The notes below the pieces were generated by a model that ran no database searches, was not told where the DNA came from, and worked only from the letters and a program-made list of their open reading frames with translations. The translations under genes and the position numbers were made by a program. Of a DNA stretch of 64,000 nucleotides, positions 22,737 through 35,059 are shown one piece after another; position 1 is the stretch's first letter; every line of letters begins with the position of its first letter. The stretch is from the NCBI GenBank assembly GCA_930367215.1, contig OV884058.1:219894208-219958207 (forward strand), given 5' to 3'. The DNA comes from Pollenia angustigena. Lineage: Eukaryota > Arthropoda > Insecta > Diptera > Polleniidae.

Positions 22737-23659
22737 TCGGGTGATTTTTTAGCTATTATCTTTTTGGCAACACTGGTTTAAACAGCTAACGCACGTTTCG
22801 TGTTTTATTTCACTGTCAAACATCTTCAGTTTGGTCTATAATTTAACCATGAATCGTCTTACAAACGAACAACGCTTGCAACTTATTGAATTTTATTATT
22901 AAAATGCGTGCTCTGTTTAGAAAGTTCATCACGCGCTTCTTGTGTTCAGCGACGAAGCTCATTTTTGGCTCAATGGGTACGTTAATAAGCAAAATTGTCG
23001 ATTTTGGAGTGAAGTTCAGCCAGAAGCATTGCAAGAGCTACCAATGCATCCAGAAAAAGTCACATTTTGGTACGGTTTATGGGCTGGTGGCATCATTGGA
23101 CCGTACTTCTTCAAATATAATGCGAATCGTAACGTAACTGTGAATGGTGAGCACTACCGTGAGATGATATCCAACTTTTTTTTTTGCCAAAAATGCAAGA
23201 GCTTGACTTGCATGACATGTGGTTTCAGCAAGACGGTGCCACATGCTACACATCACACTTAACAATGGACTTATTGAGAGGCGAGTTATGTGAACATTTT
23301 ATTTTACGTTTGGGACCGGTCAATTGGCCGCCTAGATCGTGCGATTTAACGCCTTTAGACTATTTTTTGTGGGGCTATATTAAAGCTTATGTCTATACAC
23401 ACATGCCCGCTTCAATTGACAAATTGGAAGACAACATTGAAGCATTTATTCATGAGATACCGGCCGAAATGTTGGAAAGAGTATGCCAAAATTGGATGGA
23501 CCATTTGAGGCGTAGTCACGGTCAACATTTGCATGAAATAATCTTCAAACATTAATTTATATGAACCGTACTATCGATTCAAATAAAGATTTCATGAATT
23601 TTTCTGAATTTCATGTGTTTTTTTTTAAACTTTCCTATAGCTCTTAAAAAAGCGCCCAT
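22737..23659 (+). mobile_element. Tc1/mariner-superfamily element, copy 2 (internally deleted)
   Basis: It begins TCGGGTGATTTTTTAGCTAT and ends CTCTTAAAAAAGCGCCCAT, flanked by TA (22735-22736 and 23660-23661). It is 923 bp and inserted into the right inverted end of the 22141-23678 MITE, so it is younger than that MITE. The transposase N-terminal region is mostly deleted, while the catalytic region is largely kept. Confidence 0.87.
22849..23555 (+). pseudogene. Rosa-like Tc1/mariner transposase, copy 2, deleted and frameshifted
   Basis: It starts MNRLTNEQRLQLIEFYY, hits a stop, and loses phase near KVHHALL. It then joins directly to the first catalytic block FSDEAHFWLNGYVNKQNCRF at about 22947, followed by PEALQELPMHPEKVTFW, GGIIGPYFF and NVTVNGEHYREMISNFF. 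A slip in a T run moves the frame; from 23184 the C-terminus is clean for 123 residues: DMWFQQDGATC (second Asp), NWPPRSCDLTPLDYFLWG (third), EIPAEMLERVCQNWMDHL, and the end HLHEIIFKH. From the second Asp there are 36 residues to the CDLTP Asp and 41 to the PLDY Asp. The latter spacing fits the DD41D rosa group, but that assignment is an inference. Confidence 0.87.
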
Positions 23660-23679
23660 TAGTTAATTGTCACCCTAAT

Positions 23680-26045
23680 GCACATATACATAATTACATA
23701 GAAGCACATTCGAAAAAATGTTTAAAATAATAAAAATTTAAAACTAAAAAAATAAAAAATTACGTACCTAGCAGGGCATTTTTTTTTTAATAGGTACAAA
23801 AATACACAAACTACCTTTTTGTAAAAAAAAATCCCTAAACGTTGCACAATTTAAAGTAAAAAAAAAAATTTAAATTACTAGTAAGAACCTCAGTTGTAAA
23901 AAAGGGCAGTATGAACAGCTTAAGGAAAAATTAAGTGTAAAATATGTAACATTTTTATGATTTTCATGCAACATAGGTAGGTATCCAACAAAGAAATTGA
24001 ATATTTGTCCCAAAGTTTTATTTTTTGTGGGTACCTACCTACAAACGTAAATGTAGAGCATGTAACACCAACCTATGCAACAACCTATTTCTCAGAAATA
24101 AATCGCCATGTTTATTTTTTCCTGCACACTACTGCCATTTATTTTGATTCCAAGAATGTTTAATAAAATGTTAAACTTGTACAAATATCGAATAATTAAC
24201 TGCTTTGTAAGCATTAAGACAAAATTTAAAAAATTAATTTCTCAATTATCATACAATTAAAATCTATCTATACCTACCTATAGGTGCAATTTTATTTCCT
24301 TTTTTTTGGTATAAATTAAGATCTGTTACAAATAATCCCTTTTATTAATCGCACATTTAAATTAACCACATTAAAATGTTGAAAATTCGAAAATGAAATT
24401 GTACAACAAAACACCCACAGCGTAAATGTACCTAATAATAGTAATAACCATCATACCTACACAACTACAACACATCACATCATCATCATGCAAGTATGAA
24501 ATCTCCAATTACAATAAACACAAACAAAATTAAATAAGTTTGAAAATCAACATATTCAGTTACATTTACAAAAACATCTTGTTTTCTGCTTTTGTGAAAG
24601 AAAAAATAACCAACAAATTTCAACAAAAAATATACATAAGTATAATAACAGGGCATTTAACATATTAATCCAACAAAAACCAAAAGAGCATAAATAATAG
24701 TTAAACAACAGCAACAACAACGATAGCGACAAAAGTAACAAGCATATCAGTTAATACCACTTGTAAACATTGCCTAAAAACATTATTGCCACTTCACACA
24801 CTTCAACATTCTACTTACTCTCTCGCACACATTTTATAGCGAAAGCAACAAACAAACAAAAATTACAATAGCCAACATAAAATTTAAAACCAACATTAAA
24901 CAGGCAACCAGTAAGCCATTCAGCGAACGTTTCAAACCAAATAACTAAAATACAGGCTGAATGTAGTGAAAACACCAACAATAATAATGATAGTATTCAA
25001 GAGATACTTTTGTATACAACAACCAACATGTATGAAGTGAAGAAAACACCAACACTGAAAATATTGTTTGGCACATACACACCTACAACCAAAGTAAAGA
25101 TGACTTAAGCAAACAATTTATCACTCAATTAGCAATTGAATAACAAAAAATAACTGAAAGAAAAAACCACAAACCAAAATATTCATGAACCAAACTTTAA
25201 GTATGAACAAAAATTTACTACTATTTGACATACCTAAAAGACCAAAAAATAAAGAAAAAGAAGACAAATGCAGCAGCGTCACAAACACCAGTCAGTCAGG
25301 CCGCAACTAACCAACCAAACAACTCTACAGGGACAAAAGATATCGCAAGTTGTATATCTATCTAACCACTAAAATCGGTAGAATACATATTAAACAAAAA
25401 AAAAAAAAAAAAAAATCCAAACAAACACAAAATATGCAGACCATTTCTCACACTTATACGCTCTCTTTTAAAACCTTTCGAAATGAGAGAGCGTTGAAGG
25501 AAAAATAGTACAATGTTATGATAAAAAGAGCATGTAACTCTTTTATAACAAAAATTATCACAAATTAAAAAAAGTTGTTCAGGATTGGAAAACGTAATTG
25601 AAATTGTATTTCGTTTTCGATTTTTGAAATGAAATAGGATCAGAGAGACAGATAAAGAGGAGTGAAGGTTAAGAATTGAGGAAATATTAATTTAATGGAC
25701 TGGATTTATGGGAGTTTAAGTTAAAAAAAAGAAAATCTAGATGTGCGCAATATTAACGGTCCTAGAAAAGTTCAAAGTGGAGTAAAATGCAGAACGTCTC
25801 TTAGCTTAGGCATGTTTTAAATTTGGAAACTACATGTTCATACACATACATATGTACTAAATGTATGTAAAATTGAGGTGCTTTCCAAAACCATAGTGTG
25901 ACACCTCGGGTTTGCACAAAATTATTTTGATTTTTACTATCATATCTCCAATAAACAGAAGGTTTTTTTTTTATTTTTTTGCGGTTTTTATTGGTTTTGC
26001 AATGAAAAAGTTCAATACAAAAATTACAAACGGAATAACAAAGTA
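23680..26045. other. Gene-free AT-rich stretch with CA-rich and poly-A tracts
   Basis: It holds GGTAGGTA/ACCTACCTAC words around 23975-24050, ACA/CAA-rich text between 24640 and 25330, and a ~20-base A tract at 25394-25414. No gene or RNA is supported. The block 24700-25330 is less repetitive than its surroundings and may be unique sequence. Confidence 0.5.
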
Positions 26046-26438
26046 ATACAATCTGTGGCAAAAAGGAAAAAGTTCTTAAGTCGTCTTAAGCAAAATGTTA
26101 GTAAATGTGATCTTTGTAATATTTAGGGATGTAACGAATACCGATACCTGTGTATATTTTGGCGATACTTTAGATTTTCCGGTATCTGCGATGTTTTAAT
26201 GTCGATAAGACAATACTTTTTATTTTTTTTTTTTTTTTGAGTATATTTGAACAAACAATTTAATTTTTTATGCGCATTTTTTGCATAGCAAGTAAGAAAA
26301 ATAACACGGTAAAAAGCAGAGCATAAAATTAAAACAGAATAATGAAATTGTTTCGTTTAATAAATGAATAAGCGGAGAAAATACTAGATTTGAGGCTTTA
26401 GAAAATAACACTGTGCAAGAAATTTACACTTTTTTTGT

Positions 26439-26647
26439 GACAAGCCGGGCACATGGCGATTCAACATAATTCGGGTACACTGAATCCGTTTTTGAGTTAC
26501 GCGAATATATGTTTTGCAACCTCCTCCATTTTCGAAATAACGGTATATCTCGAAAACCAGAGTCAATCAAAAAAAAAAAAAAAACCGAGAGCACCACTGG
26601 ATTCAGCGTACCCGAATTATGTTAAATCGCCATGTACCCGGCTTGTC
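26439..26647. mobile_element. Young foldback inserted in the hAT element (GACAAGCCGGG ends)
   Basis: The arms are ~49 bases: GACAAGCCGGGCACATGGCG, then TTCAACATAATTCGGGTAC and TGAATCC, matched inverted at 26599-26647 with about three mismatches. The centre (~110 bases) is not repeated. The high arm identity, inside an older decayed hAT element, suggests a recent insertion or ongoing arm homogenisation. Confidence 0.75.
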
Positions 26648-27271
26648 TGTTTTTTCTACTTGCATAGTGTAATTAAATGTTCGAACATTTCAAACACAAT
26701 TGACTTCAATCGTCTTATTGAGCTACTTAAAATGTCAGAAAGTGTTGAAAACACGGTCACCGTACAGGTGGTAAAAGTTCTGTTATACTTTTTGGAGCGT
26801 TTGTGAAAAAATAATAAGAGAATACGAGGAGGGCGAGTCTGTTTCCATCCTATGCTGTGATTGTGCTCAAGAAGAAGTCAAAAGATACCTAAGTTCTGCT
26901 AATATTTCCCATTATTGGCTCGACCTACCGACCTTTATTCTAAAAATGAAGTAAGGTATAGGGTATATATATTTTGAATACCCTCATTCTGAATGCAAAA
27001 CCAAATTTTGTATAGTTTTTGAGCTATTAATCATTAATTTTGCTGCATATCAACTATTTTAAAGTTTATTAAGTATTGTTTTGCTCTATATGCCACTGCT
27101 TGGCGAATGCTGCAAATTCCTCATAAGAAAGCACAACATAAATTTCACTCTTGCTTTGCTTCATTGCCCTAAGAAAAACAAGTATTTAAAGCGGAAATAA
27201 AATAACAACAAGGAAATAAATTTCTGTAAGAAAAAAAGTAGTAAAAGCAAAATAAAATAATAAAACAAACA

Positions 27272-27350
27272 GTAAGTATACGCATACCGCACAAAAAGCT
27301 ACTTTTTAAAAATAAATTTAAAAAAGTTGCGTATGCGGCACAAACAATAA
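27272..27350. repeat. Short inverted repeat with TACGCATACCGCA/TGCGTATGCGGCA arms
   Basis: ACGCATACCGCACAAAAAGC at 27280 and GTTGCGTATGCGGCACAAA at about 27327 face each other. A similar unit is at 63286-63360. Both are probably ends of one small MITE family. Confidence 0.45.
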
Positions 27351-27816
27351 TTTTCACTTCCAATAAAATACTATTAACTTTTAACTTTATTCATTAAAGT
27401 TCTCAAAAGAGATCTATCGCATCTGAAAGGCTGTTTTACACTGCAGGTCTGGTTAAAAGGACTTGCGAAACGTTTATCAACGTAAATGTTTAGATCACTT
27501 TGTTTTCTAAACAAAAAACTTATAAATTTTAAATTTTCTTATGCTGTTATTTTTGTAAAAAAAATAAATTTTTTGTTATTTTTATCGTGAATTCAAATTA
27601 AATGCTTTGCTTTTTAAATCTATTTAAATTTTAAATATTAATAATCTCTTACACTGTAATTGTTTATAATAAAACAAATTACTCTACTTGGGTGTTGTTA
27701 TTTTTAACCTGAATTCAAATTCAATATGCGTATTGGTTTCGATTTCTGTGATATTTTGATTTGAGTATCGGTATTGTATCGGCAAAAAGGCATATCGTTA
27801 CATCCCTAGTATTAAT

Positions 27817-29966
27817 CTCCATATTCAAAAGAAGCCATTAGCAAAGTATCAATTATTTTGTATAATTTGTTGGTAAGTCACCTTTTTTCAATGTGAAATA
27901 ACATTTGGAATAAAAACTTAAGTTATCTTCAGAGCTGTTGTGAATATTTATATAGAAAAATGTATTTATCGCTTATAAGCCTTTCATAATTTCCTCGTTT
28001 TTTTGGTGCTTTTAGGAGAACGGCATTAATAAAAATTCGCATATGTGCGTATACTGTGCTTATAAAAAAAGCTGTTTTACTTTCATTGAAATTTAGTTTT
28101 AATGAAATAATATTTTTGTGTTTTTTAATGTATTTAACTCAAGCTTAAAACGATGCTTACATGAAAATGTTTCTAATGCAATTAAAAATTTTATTATATA
28201 ATGATGCATATATGTATGCGGGATATGCATAAAGGTAAAAGTTTATAGACGAAACAATTTCGGCTTTTTTAAAAAGCAAACTGTAATTGCACAATTTATA
28301 ATGCAAAAAGCGTAAAATGCCTAATACCGGTGTGCAAATAAGCGATAAATACTGTGTAATCACAGAGAAGTGATGATTTTATTAGAAAAGGAGTTAATTT
28401 TTAAAAATTACCTTTAAATATTAAAAATGCTTTACAACAAATTTAAAAAAATAGATTAAAGCCCTTTTTCCTTCGGTGATACATATATTGAATTTGAATT
28501 TTGTGAATTTTGCTTTATTAAGAAAATTATTTCTGCTTTTAATTGGTTCCAGCAATCCAAACATAAGGATAAACTTACAGAATAATTAATATAAAGCTTA
28601 AATTGTAATTCCTTAAGCGGGTCCAATGAGCAATATCAACATAAAGATAACCATCATTCAATGCTCTAAAATAATGCTACTTTTTTTAAATCTCTTAAGA
28701 GCTTCTAAAACCTGACGAACATTAAAACAGTTGATCCATTAAGAGCATGAGACCAACGAAAAACGTTGCTGCGCCAGTAAAAGCTACTTTTATAGATCAG
28801 AAGTTAGCCTGACTAACTTATATTTGCCTTAAACATTTCAGGAATAACATTTTCTTCATAAAGGTATATTCCCGAACCGAATAGGTTTTAAGTTCCCATC
28901 CCCGCTCATTTTTTGTATATCAAACATAAATATATCATTCCTTTTCAATAAATGCGACCACCAACTAAGAGATAATTTTTACTCTCACTTATCATTTACT
29001 CTTTCACGCTTTTCTTATCACATTACACCAGTGGTGATCATTTCATAGAGCAATTGCTTTTTGGCTCCACCCATCACTTTTTTATGCTCTTTTAATTCAG
29101 TTGTCTTTCAGACGGCAAATAGTGCACATGCTTGGCGAATGCTTTGGTTGATTTTAAAAAATAGTGCGTAAAAAAAATGTTCGTACCATTACGAAAATTT
29201 TTTATGATAAATACTGCATTATGTTTTGTTTTTTTTTTACCTTTAAAATATAAGGAAACATATTTTGTTTTACAAAATAGCAAATTAATTGTGTATTGAA
29301 GTATTAAACCGATTTTTTATACCAAAACAATTTTTACGATTACATTTTTATAAAAATCTTTTCATTTACTTTTTTGTTGTACTGTATTTCAAAATTTGTC
29401 TCATATTCTCACCAATACACAAGCATTTCAATTTTGATCAGCACTGCATTACACTTAATAAAATACGCACATATTAACTTACAAATGTAAACACACGAGC
29501 ATCCAGAACTCGTATTCCATCATTATCATACACTCGTTTGTTACAAGTATGAATGAAATGTTCACTTATGTGTGCTGTTGTTAGTAGAAGTAGTAGTTGT
29601 TGTTGCTATTGCCATTTTATTTATTATCTTATCATAATTGAGCCTTATTAATAGTGAAACTGAATCAAAAGAAAAGAAGTGGTAGGAAAATTTTTCATTA
29701 GATGACTGATGCAGAGAGAGAGAGAGAGGGAGAGGAAAAAAATGTACACAACAATTCAATTGAATGAAAAACTATTTGTGAGAATTTGGAAAAGGAACTA
29801 CACACTACAAAGAGAGTTAGACATATACAGTTTGTTTGTGATATGAAAATATTGAAATTAAAACCTGATTGTTGTTAAAAATTCGTTGTTGTTGTTTATT
29901 TCTTTTAGTAGTATGTAGTTGTTGCCTATTTCTACAGTTTGTAAATGTTTGTATTTTATTTTTACA
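27817..29966. other. Gene-free AT-rich stretch
   Basis: No supported gene, RNA or structured repeat, apart from a GA run at 29715-29735 and short GTTGTT triplets near 29578. Short open frames show no recognisable domain. Confidence 0.5.
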
Positions 29967-31020
29967 CGCCCAGCGGGAAAACTCAGAAGACCTTCTTACT
30001 TTAGGCCTTTTTAAAGGCCTGCTTAAAAAAGGTTTTGATTTTATTACCATTCTTACGTAACTGCTAAAGAATGCCTTATAGAAGGCCTCGGCTCTTTTGT
30101 ATAAAAGAAGCGAGAAAAAAAGAGTAACATTTTTTGTTTTGTTTTTTTTTTTGCACAAGCAAAAGCAAAATAGTTCAGATCCCTTTACAAAAACAAAGTA
30201 ACATATGTTGTAAATCATATTCGTTGAAGTTGAAAAGAGAGAGAGTAACATTTTTTGTTTTTTTCGCCAAAGCGAAACAATTCAGATCCCGTTATAAAAA
30301 CAAAGTAACAAAGTAGGTACATATTAAAATACAAAATAAAAACAATAATGTAAATTATTTTAGTTGAGTTTTGTTCATTAAGGAAGACAGGTACTTGTGC
30401 TTAAAAGCTTTTTTTTTATTATACTTTTATTTACAATCTATTTTACAATATTTAGCAAATTTGATTATTCAATAAAAAAATAGGTAGTATCACATGTGTT
30501 ATTAAACTACAATAAGTTTAATAAAATATATAAACATACGTTTGTAAAATAGGTATATATAAAAAGTTAAGTGTTCATTTTCTATATTGGAGATCTGATA
30601 TGTACATAAAACCTATTCAGTCTTCTAATTTCATTTGTAAGGAAATATTCCTTAATGTTTTAGACTGATAGCCCTTCAATATGACCTTTAATGCATTTGT
30701 AGAAGGATGGTCTGAAAGGCCTTTTATGAGCCATTAATTGAAAGGCCTTTTACCATACCATTCTTAAAAACCCTTCAAGATAACCTTTTTGCTAAGGACT
30801 TTTGACAGTCATTCTCTGGAAAGCCTTCTAAAAGCTATTTATTTGAAGGCCTTTAAGAAGCTCTGGGGAAGAAAGGAAAGCGGAAGGCCTTCTCCGCAAT
30901 GACAACGCGTGTAAAAAAGATATGAGTATGGAATGGAGCGACAAGGGCTTGTTTATCCAAAAGAAGGGGTACAGAGGCCTTCTGGAAGGCCTCCGTACTC
31001 CTTCTTTTTCCCGCTGGGCG
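29967..31020. mobile_element. DNA-transposon-like element with CGCCCAGCGGGAAAA inverted ends
   Basis: CGCCCAGCGGGAAAA at the left is repeated inverted at the right (TTTTTCCCGCTGGGCG). Just inside both ends lie AAGGCCTT/AGGCCTT-rich palindromes (for example 30003-30020 and 30977-30993). A 121-bp spaced duplication (AGAGTAACATTTTTTG then CAGATCCC, ACAAAAACAAAGTAACA) occurs at 30121 and 30242. There is no recognisable transposase in 1054 bp. The flanking bases show no clear target duplication, so the superfamily is open. Confidence 0.7.
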
Positions 31021-31079
31021 ATTGAATGTAAAGTAAGAGTGTGTTTGTTTTCTCCTATGAACTTTGTTTGTACATTCGT

Positions 31080-31930
31080 GTGTGTATAAGTGTATCTGTA
31101 AGTCGTTGTTATCATGTTAAGAGGTAGAGGGTGGGTGTCACAAAAGGTTTGTCGGTTATTTAAAGTAGACAACGGCAGCAGCAGCAACAATAACGACTAT
31201 GTACAACAACAACAATACCAGCATAACAAAAATAAAGAAGATGTAACAAAAGAGCGTTACAAAAATATGTTTTCGTTTATTATAAAGTTTTTTTTTTGTG
31301 CAACAATATACAGATACTTGTAAGTAGGTATGTATATATGTATATATTAATGTATACAGTGTTGATAAAAGAGATTATGGATTAACCCATTTATTATCAA
31401 CAAGTTTTTTTTATTAATTATAACGGATTTAAAAGAATTTTTGCTAGAAGAAGAAAGTGAGTGGGAACTTTTTCTTATAATTTAAAATTTTTTTATGTAC
31501 CTATACATACATGCATATGTACATACATATGTATATAGGTATGTATTGGTATCAGTAATTATATCTTTCGAAAATTCTAAAAGTTTTATTTTGAAAACTT
31601 CGATACTTCGGGGAATAAAGACAACAAAAATGTCCAACTTCGGAATAATAAGGGGAAAGCTTCCTTTTGTGGTTCTTTGCAACATTCCACAAATACCCGT
31701 TGTTTTATACGCCGCTTAAAAGTTTCACCGGGTCAAAGGTCACTAAAAATATTTTTCATAAAAATCTTGCTAATGCTAAGTAACATTAATCGACAAAATA
31801 GTAGTTATAAAACGTTGAGCTTGGGAAATTTCGTATAAAAACATTTCTTTCGTAGGAATAATGGGTCTTGAAAAAACTCGTCTCAAAATATTTCAAATTC
31901 ATTTCATTAAAAAAAAACTGCACGGAATTC
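31080..31930. other. Mixed spacer with CAG/CAA triplets and CATA words
   Basis: CAGCAGCAGCAACAATAACG lies at about 31175 and ACATACATATGTATATAGGT text near 31520. No gene is supported. The plus-strand open frame at 31114 is explained by CAG/CAA triplets. Confidence 0.45.
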
Positions 31931-32110
31931 TGATGTTTAGAACGTGGTTGTTCTCGAAACATGCGCATTCGACCTGAGTTCAAGCCGCTGTTCAGGCCGG
32001 AAAAAAATTATAAATTATCGTTTAAATAATTTAATGCAAAGTAAATTTGATGAACTTAATTTTATTGTAAAAACTTTTTTTTTAGAAAAAAATCCTTTTT
32101 TTAAAGAATA
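31931..32110 (+). mobile_element. Decayed SINE relic (possible fourth copy of the tRNA-derived family)
   Basis: ACGTGGTTGTTCTCGAAACA, then ACCTGAGTTCAAGCC (a degenerate B box) and a tail AAAATTATAAATTATCG, ATAATTTAATG parallel the order of words in the copies at 56581 and 15565. Identity is low. Confidence 0.45.
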
Positions 32111-32139
32111 TTCTTGTAAAATGAAACTTATTTTTGAAA

Positions 32140-32430
32140 CTGGTAAGAGAACTACATTCGGCTATGCCGGTCCTGTTTACAAAAACCAATCTTTTTTGTG
32201 CCACGCCTACTTATTCAATCCCGCCCAAATTTTTTCGGATGTTGTGTTTTGATAACCTTGCGCCTAATTTGGAAGCTTTGTTTCTTGCCGTTCTCCAAAT
32301 GTTAAGAAATCTATAATGTCTTTGTAACGCAGGTGTCACTTTCACTTCTCTAATTCCACCCTTTTTTTTTAGGGAGGTTGTCTGTTTATTACCCAGCTAT
32401 GTCTACCTAATTTGGAAATATTTCTCCTTA
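32140..32430. repeat. Fragment of the ~130-bp 'GCCACGCCCACTTCTCCAAT' repeat family
   Basis: It begins at TTCGGCTATGCCGG (a variant of the TTCGGCATAGCCGAA palindrome) and contains GTGCCACGCCTACTTATTCAATCCCGCCC, TTGTGTTTTGATAACC and TTTGGAAGCTTTGTTTCTTGCCGTTCTCC in order, then further diverged units to about 32430. The same landmarks recur at 39060-39470, 49685-49830 and 53190-54290. Confidence 0.6.
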
Positions 32431-32510
32431 CCGTTGTTTAGATATGAAAAAATCTATTTTGGGCCACGCCCATTTTGTCGGATTTCCAAGTCACTTATCT
32501 ATCGCGAGTC

Positions 32511-32960
32511 TTATGGAGTTGTGCAATTGGGATGGATTTCCGAATCCATCCAGGGCCTGGCTATGATGAATGGAGAACTAGCTCTTTACTTAGGCAGCAT
32601 TTTACATAGGATTTGCAAAGCACGCGTACATAGGATTTGCAAATGTGCCCTTCACTGGTTTAATAGGAACCAGATTAGAACAGTGGTCTCAGCTGTGAAT
32701 GGGCACTGGCCTGTGGGGACTTATGCGAGGAGAATTTGTCTGGGATTCAATGACTACTGCAGAAATGGTCAGGACGTGGTGGAAGCGGAAACTGTTTCTA
32801 TGCCAATGTCCTGGAATTTTGGACATTATGGAAAAATACCTGGGAACAACGGTGTTTGCCTGCTTTGAGGATGTTTCTTGGATATAATTAAGGTTGCTTC
32901 TTCTCTATATTAGAAAGGCTAATGGGTTGAATTCTGCAGTGACGCCTTCGCGCAGAGAAA
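32511..32960 (+). pseudogene. LINE C-terminal fragment (post-RNase H zinc-knuckle region)
   Basis: The plus frame contains RTVVSAVNGHWPVGTYARRI and FNDYCRN (the end of the RNase H to zinc-finger linker), then, after a +1 shift, a C-terminal part with LCQCPGILD and EKYLGTTVF. This matches in order the better-kept LINE tail at 48390-48660 (RTLIAVITGHWPIG, YNDLCRSCG, HLLCNC). It belongs to the RNase H-bearing group of insect LINEs (I/LOA/R1-like; clade uncertain). It is 5'-truncated and frameshifted. A duplicated ACATAGGATTTGCAAA word lies at 32605 and 32629. Confidence 0.7.
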
Positions 32961-34980
32961 AAGCATGTTTTAATTACCTCCTACAAAACTATTTTAAACC
33001 CAAGATAGCCTTGTCTATTGTTGACTAATATGCTTGGAGGAAAGTCCAAAACCACGTTTGCTTTACCAAATCGGACTTAAATTTTACCACTCTTAATGTG
33101 TTAAATTCTCATTTGTCAATTTTAATTTTTTCTTCCTTATTCTCCTTATAAGTAAAACATGCTCTTGCTTATAAACAAACATGCATTCATATTTACATCT
33201 ATCATTGACATCTAAGTAACATCGCAATTGTCGGAGTGTATGTTTTCATAACGAAAAATAAAACAATATTTATCATCATACTTTTTACTATTGTTTGCTT
33301 TTGTAGATTGAGTGTTTTAAATATTATTAGTGTTAATATATCTGTAGCTGTAAAAGAGAGAGAGAGAGTGTGTGAGTGTTTGCTTAAACAGGATGATGAT
33401 GACAATGACTACTCCTGTGGCAAAATCTGTAAAAAAAATCACTTTTAAAAGCAGAAATGTTGTATAAACAGTGAGACGTAGAAAAATAGTAAGAGAGGAA
33501 GGGAGAGAGTGAGAGCATGTAGCAAATTTTTGTGTGAGTGGCAGATAGCAGCAGCATCATAACATTTTAAGGATATAAATGTTGAGTTATTATTTCCCCC
33601 ATTGTGAAGAATTTTTCATAATTCTTTTTGCTGCTACATAATACAACATAATAAAGGTGATATCGTGCTGCAGTGGTATGATGATGGTTCATTCTGTGGT
33701 GTGATGATGATGGCTGGTGGTAGTTGTGATGGTGGTGGGTGACTTAACGAGAGATGCTGAGAATGAGAACAACGATGACGATGTTTACAATAAGGCAACC
33801 AAAGCTGACTATGTCTGTCAATGTTTTGTGTAGTTAAATGATAAAAATTATATACACACGCACACAAACAGTCTTATTTACATTGTGACATACATAAATA
33901 TATCCATGAAAAAGAAACGGTGGGTGAAAACGTTTTAAATGTATAGTTAAGGCTGAAGCTGTATCAAATGCACATACAAACAAGGCATTCATTCATGTAG
34001 AGTAGCACGGTGGTAAATCAATAAAACCTTTGGAAATCTAAGACAGACAGATATTACGCAGTTTGATTTTTTTTTGAATTGCAATCATTAGTGAATAACT
34101 AGCAAAATTAAATTAAGCCAGTATATTTATTAAAACGAAAAGAAATTTGCAACCTTATTCGGCAAATACAAATCGAGGATTAAAAAAAAATTCTATGAAA
34201 ATGTTAAATATTTTTTTTAAACGAACAAATTTTCAATCCAGCCTCGTACTGTAAGGCTTATATTTTTTTTCTCCTTTTTATACGTTGATGACACAGTAGA
34301 AATGTTTCATGGATTTCTGTATTTTTTCGCCTCTGTTGCCGTTTTTTTCATTACATTTATTTTTTTTGTTTGATTCTATGAAATGAGTTTTAAAATTTAC
34401 TTTGTGAGTGTACGAGGATGTTGAAAGTAGATTCCTTTTTTTCTTTCGTTGGTATTTTTTTTAAGGACAATGTATTTAATACTCAATGTATTGTTATAAA
34501 AATGATGTGTATTGTTCTGTACAATACAAACGTACAATCAACAGCAGCAGCAATAGAAGAAACATCATCGTCATCATCCGCACCACCACCTTTTAGTTTT
34601 AACATGGATTTTTTGCTTTTCGTTTAAATATTATTTAAAAAAAAAATATTTTTAGGACGGTTTTTTTTTTAACTTTTTTTTATAAAAGATTTTTTTTTAT
34701 ATTTTTTTGTACTAATTTATTTTTATGTGTCATATAGCTGTCTCTAAAATATGCTGTTATGTTTTTTTACTGTTATAAAGTTGGTGGAATGTTGATTATG
34801 AGTTGGTATGTAGAAAATGACAAACTGTTAAGAGGTAAAAAAAAAAAATAGAAGTAAAAAAGATACTAAACGGAAATCATTGGAATTGGAAAAAAAATTC
34901 ATAATTTTTCTAAAAGAAAAATTGTTGTGAAATATAGTTTTTGTGTAAAAAAGAATTTTTTTAACGTCAAAAATACGACT
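32961..34980. other. Gene-free DNA with GA, GAT and TGG microsatellites
   Basis: AGAGAGAGAG lies at 33355-33370, TGATGATGG words at 33670-33740 and CATCATCGTCATCATCC at 34564. Long T runs fill 34630-34700. No coding region or RNA is supported. Confidence 0.5.
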
Positions 34981-35055
34981 TTTTTATGTTAAATGTAAAT
35001 TTTTATTAAAAAAGTATGTAAATTTTTATTAAAAAAAAGGTAAATTGTTATTAAA
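34981..35055. repeat. Short minisatellite relic (TAAATTTTTATTAAAAAAG units)
   Basis: About three units of GTAAATTTTTATTAAAAA. The design (A run, G, T run) resembles the larger arrays at 37080-37760 and 59560-61880. Confidence 0.5.
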
Positions 35056-35059
35056 AATA

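Larger units (their letters stand above)
22141..23678. mobile_element. MITE with TTAGGNTG ends, interrupted by Tc1/mariner copy 2
   Basis: The left end TTAGGCTGGCAGTTA, then CCAAGCCCCAGATTGGTTCG followed by AATTGCT, is matched inverted on the right. The inner part (AGCAATTTCGAACCAATCTG followed by GGGCTTGGC) lies at 22696-22725 and the outermost part (TAATTGTCACCCTAA) at 23664-23678, with the 923-bp Tc1/mariner copy between. Removing that insertion gives a ~613-bp MITE with ~60-bp ends. It has no protein-coding capacity. Confidence 0.75.
26124..27808. mobile_element. hAT-type non-autonomous element (TAGGGATGTAACGA ends)
   Basis: The left end TAGGGATGTAACGAATACCG is matched inverted at the right (CGATACAATACCGATACTC region, ending CGTTACATCCCTA). 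Flanks GTAATATT (26116-26123) and GTATTAAT (27809-27816) agree at six of eight positions, consistent with an old hAT 8-bp duplication. No transposase remains in the 1685 bp. A related right end occurs alone at 56410-56466. Confidence 0.75.
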
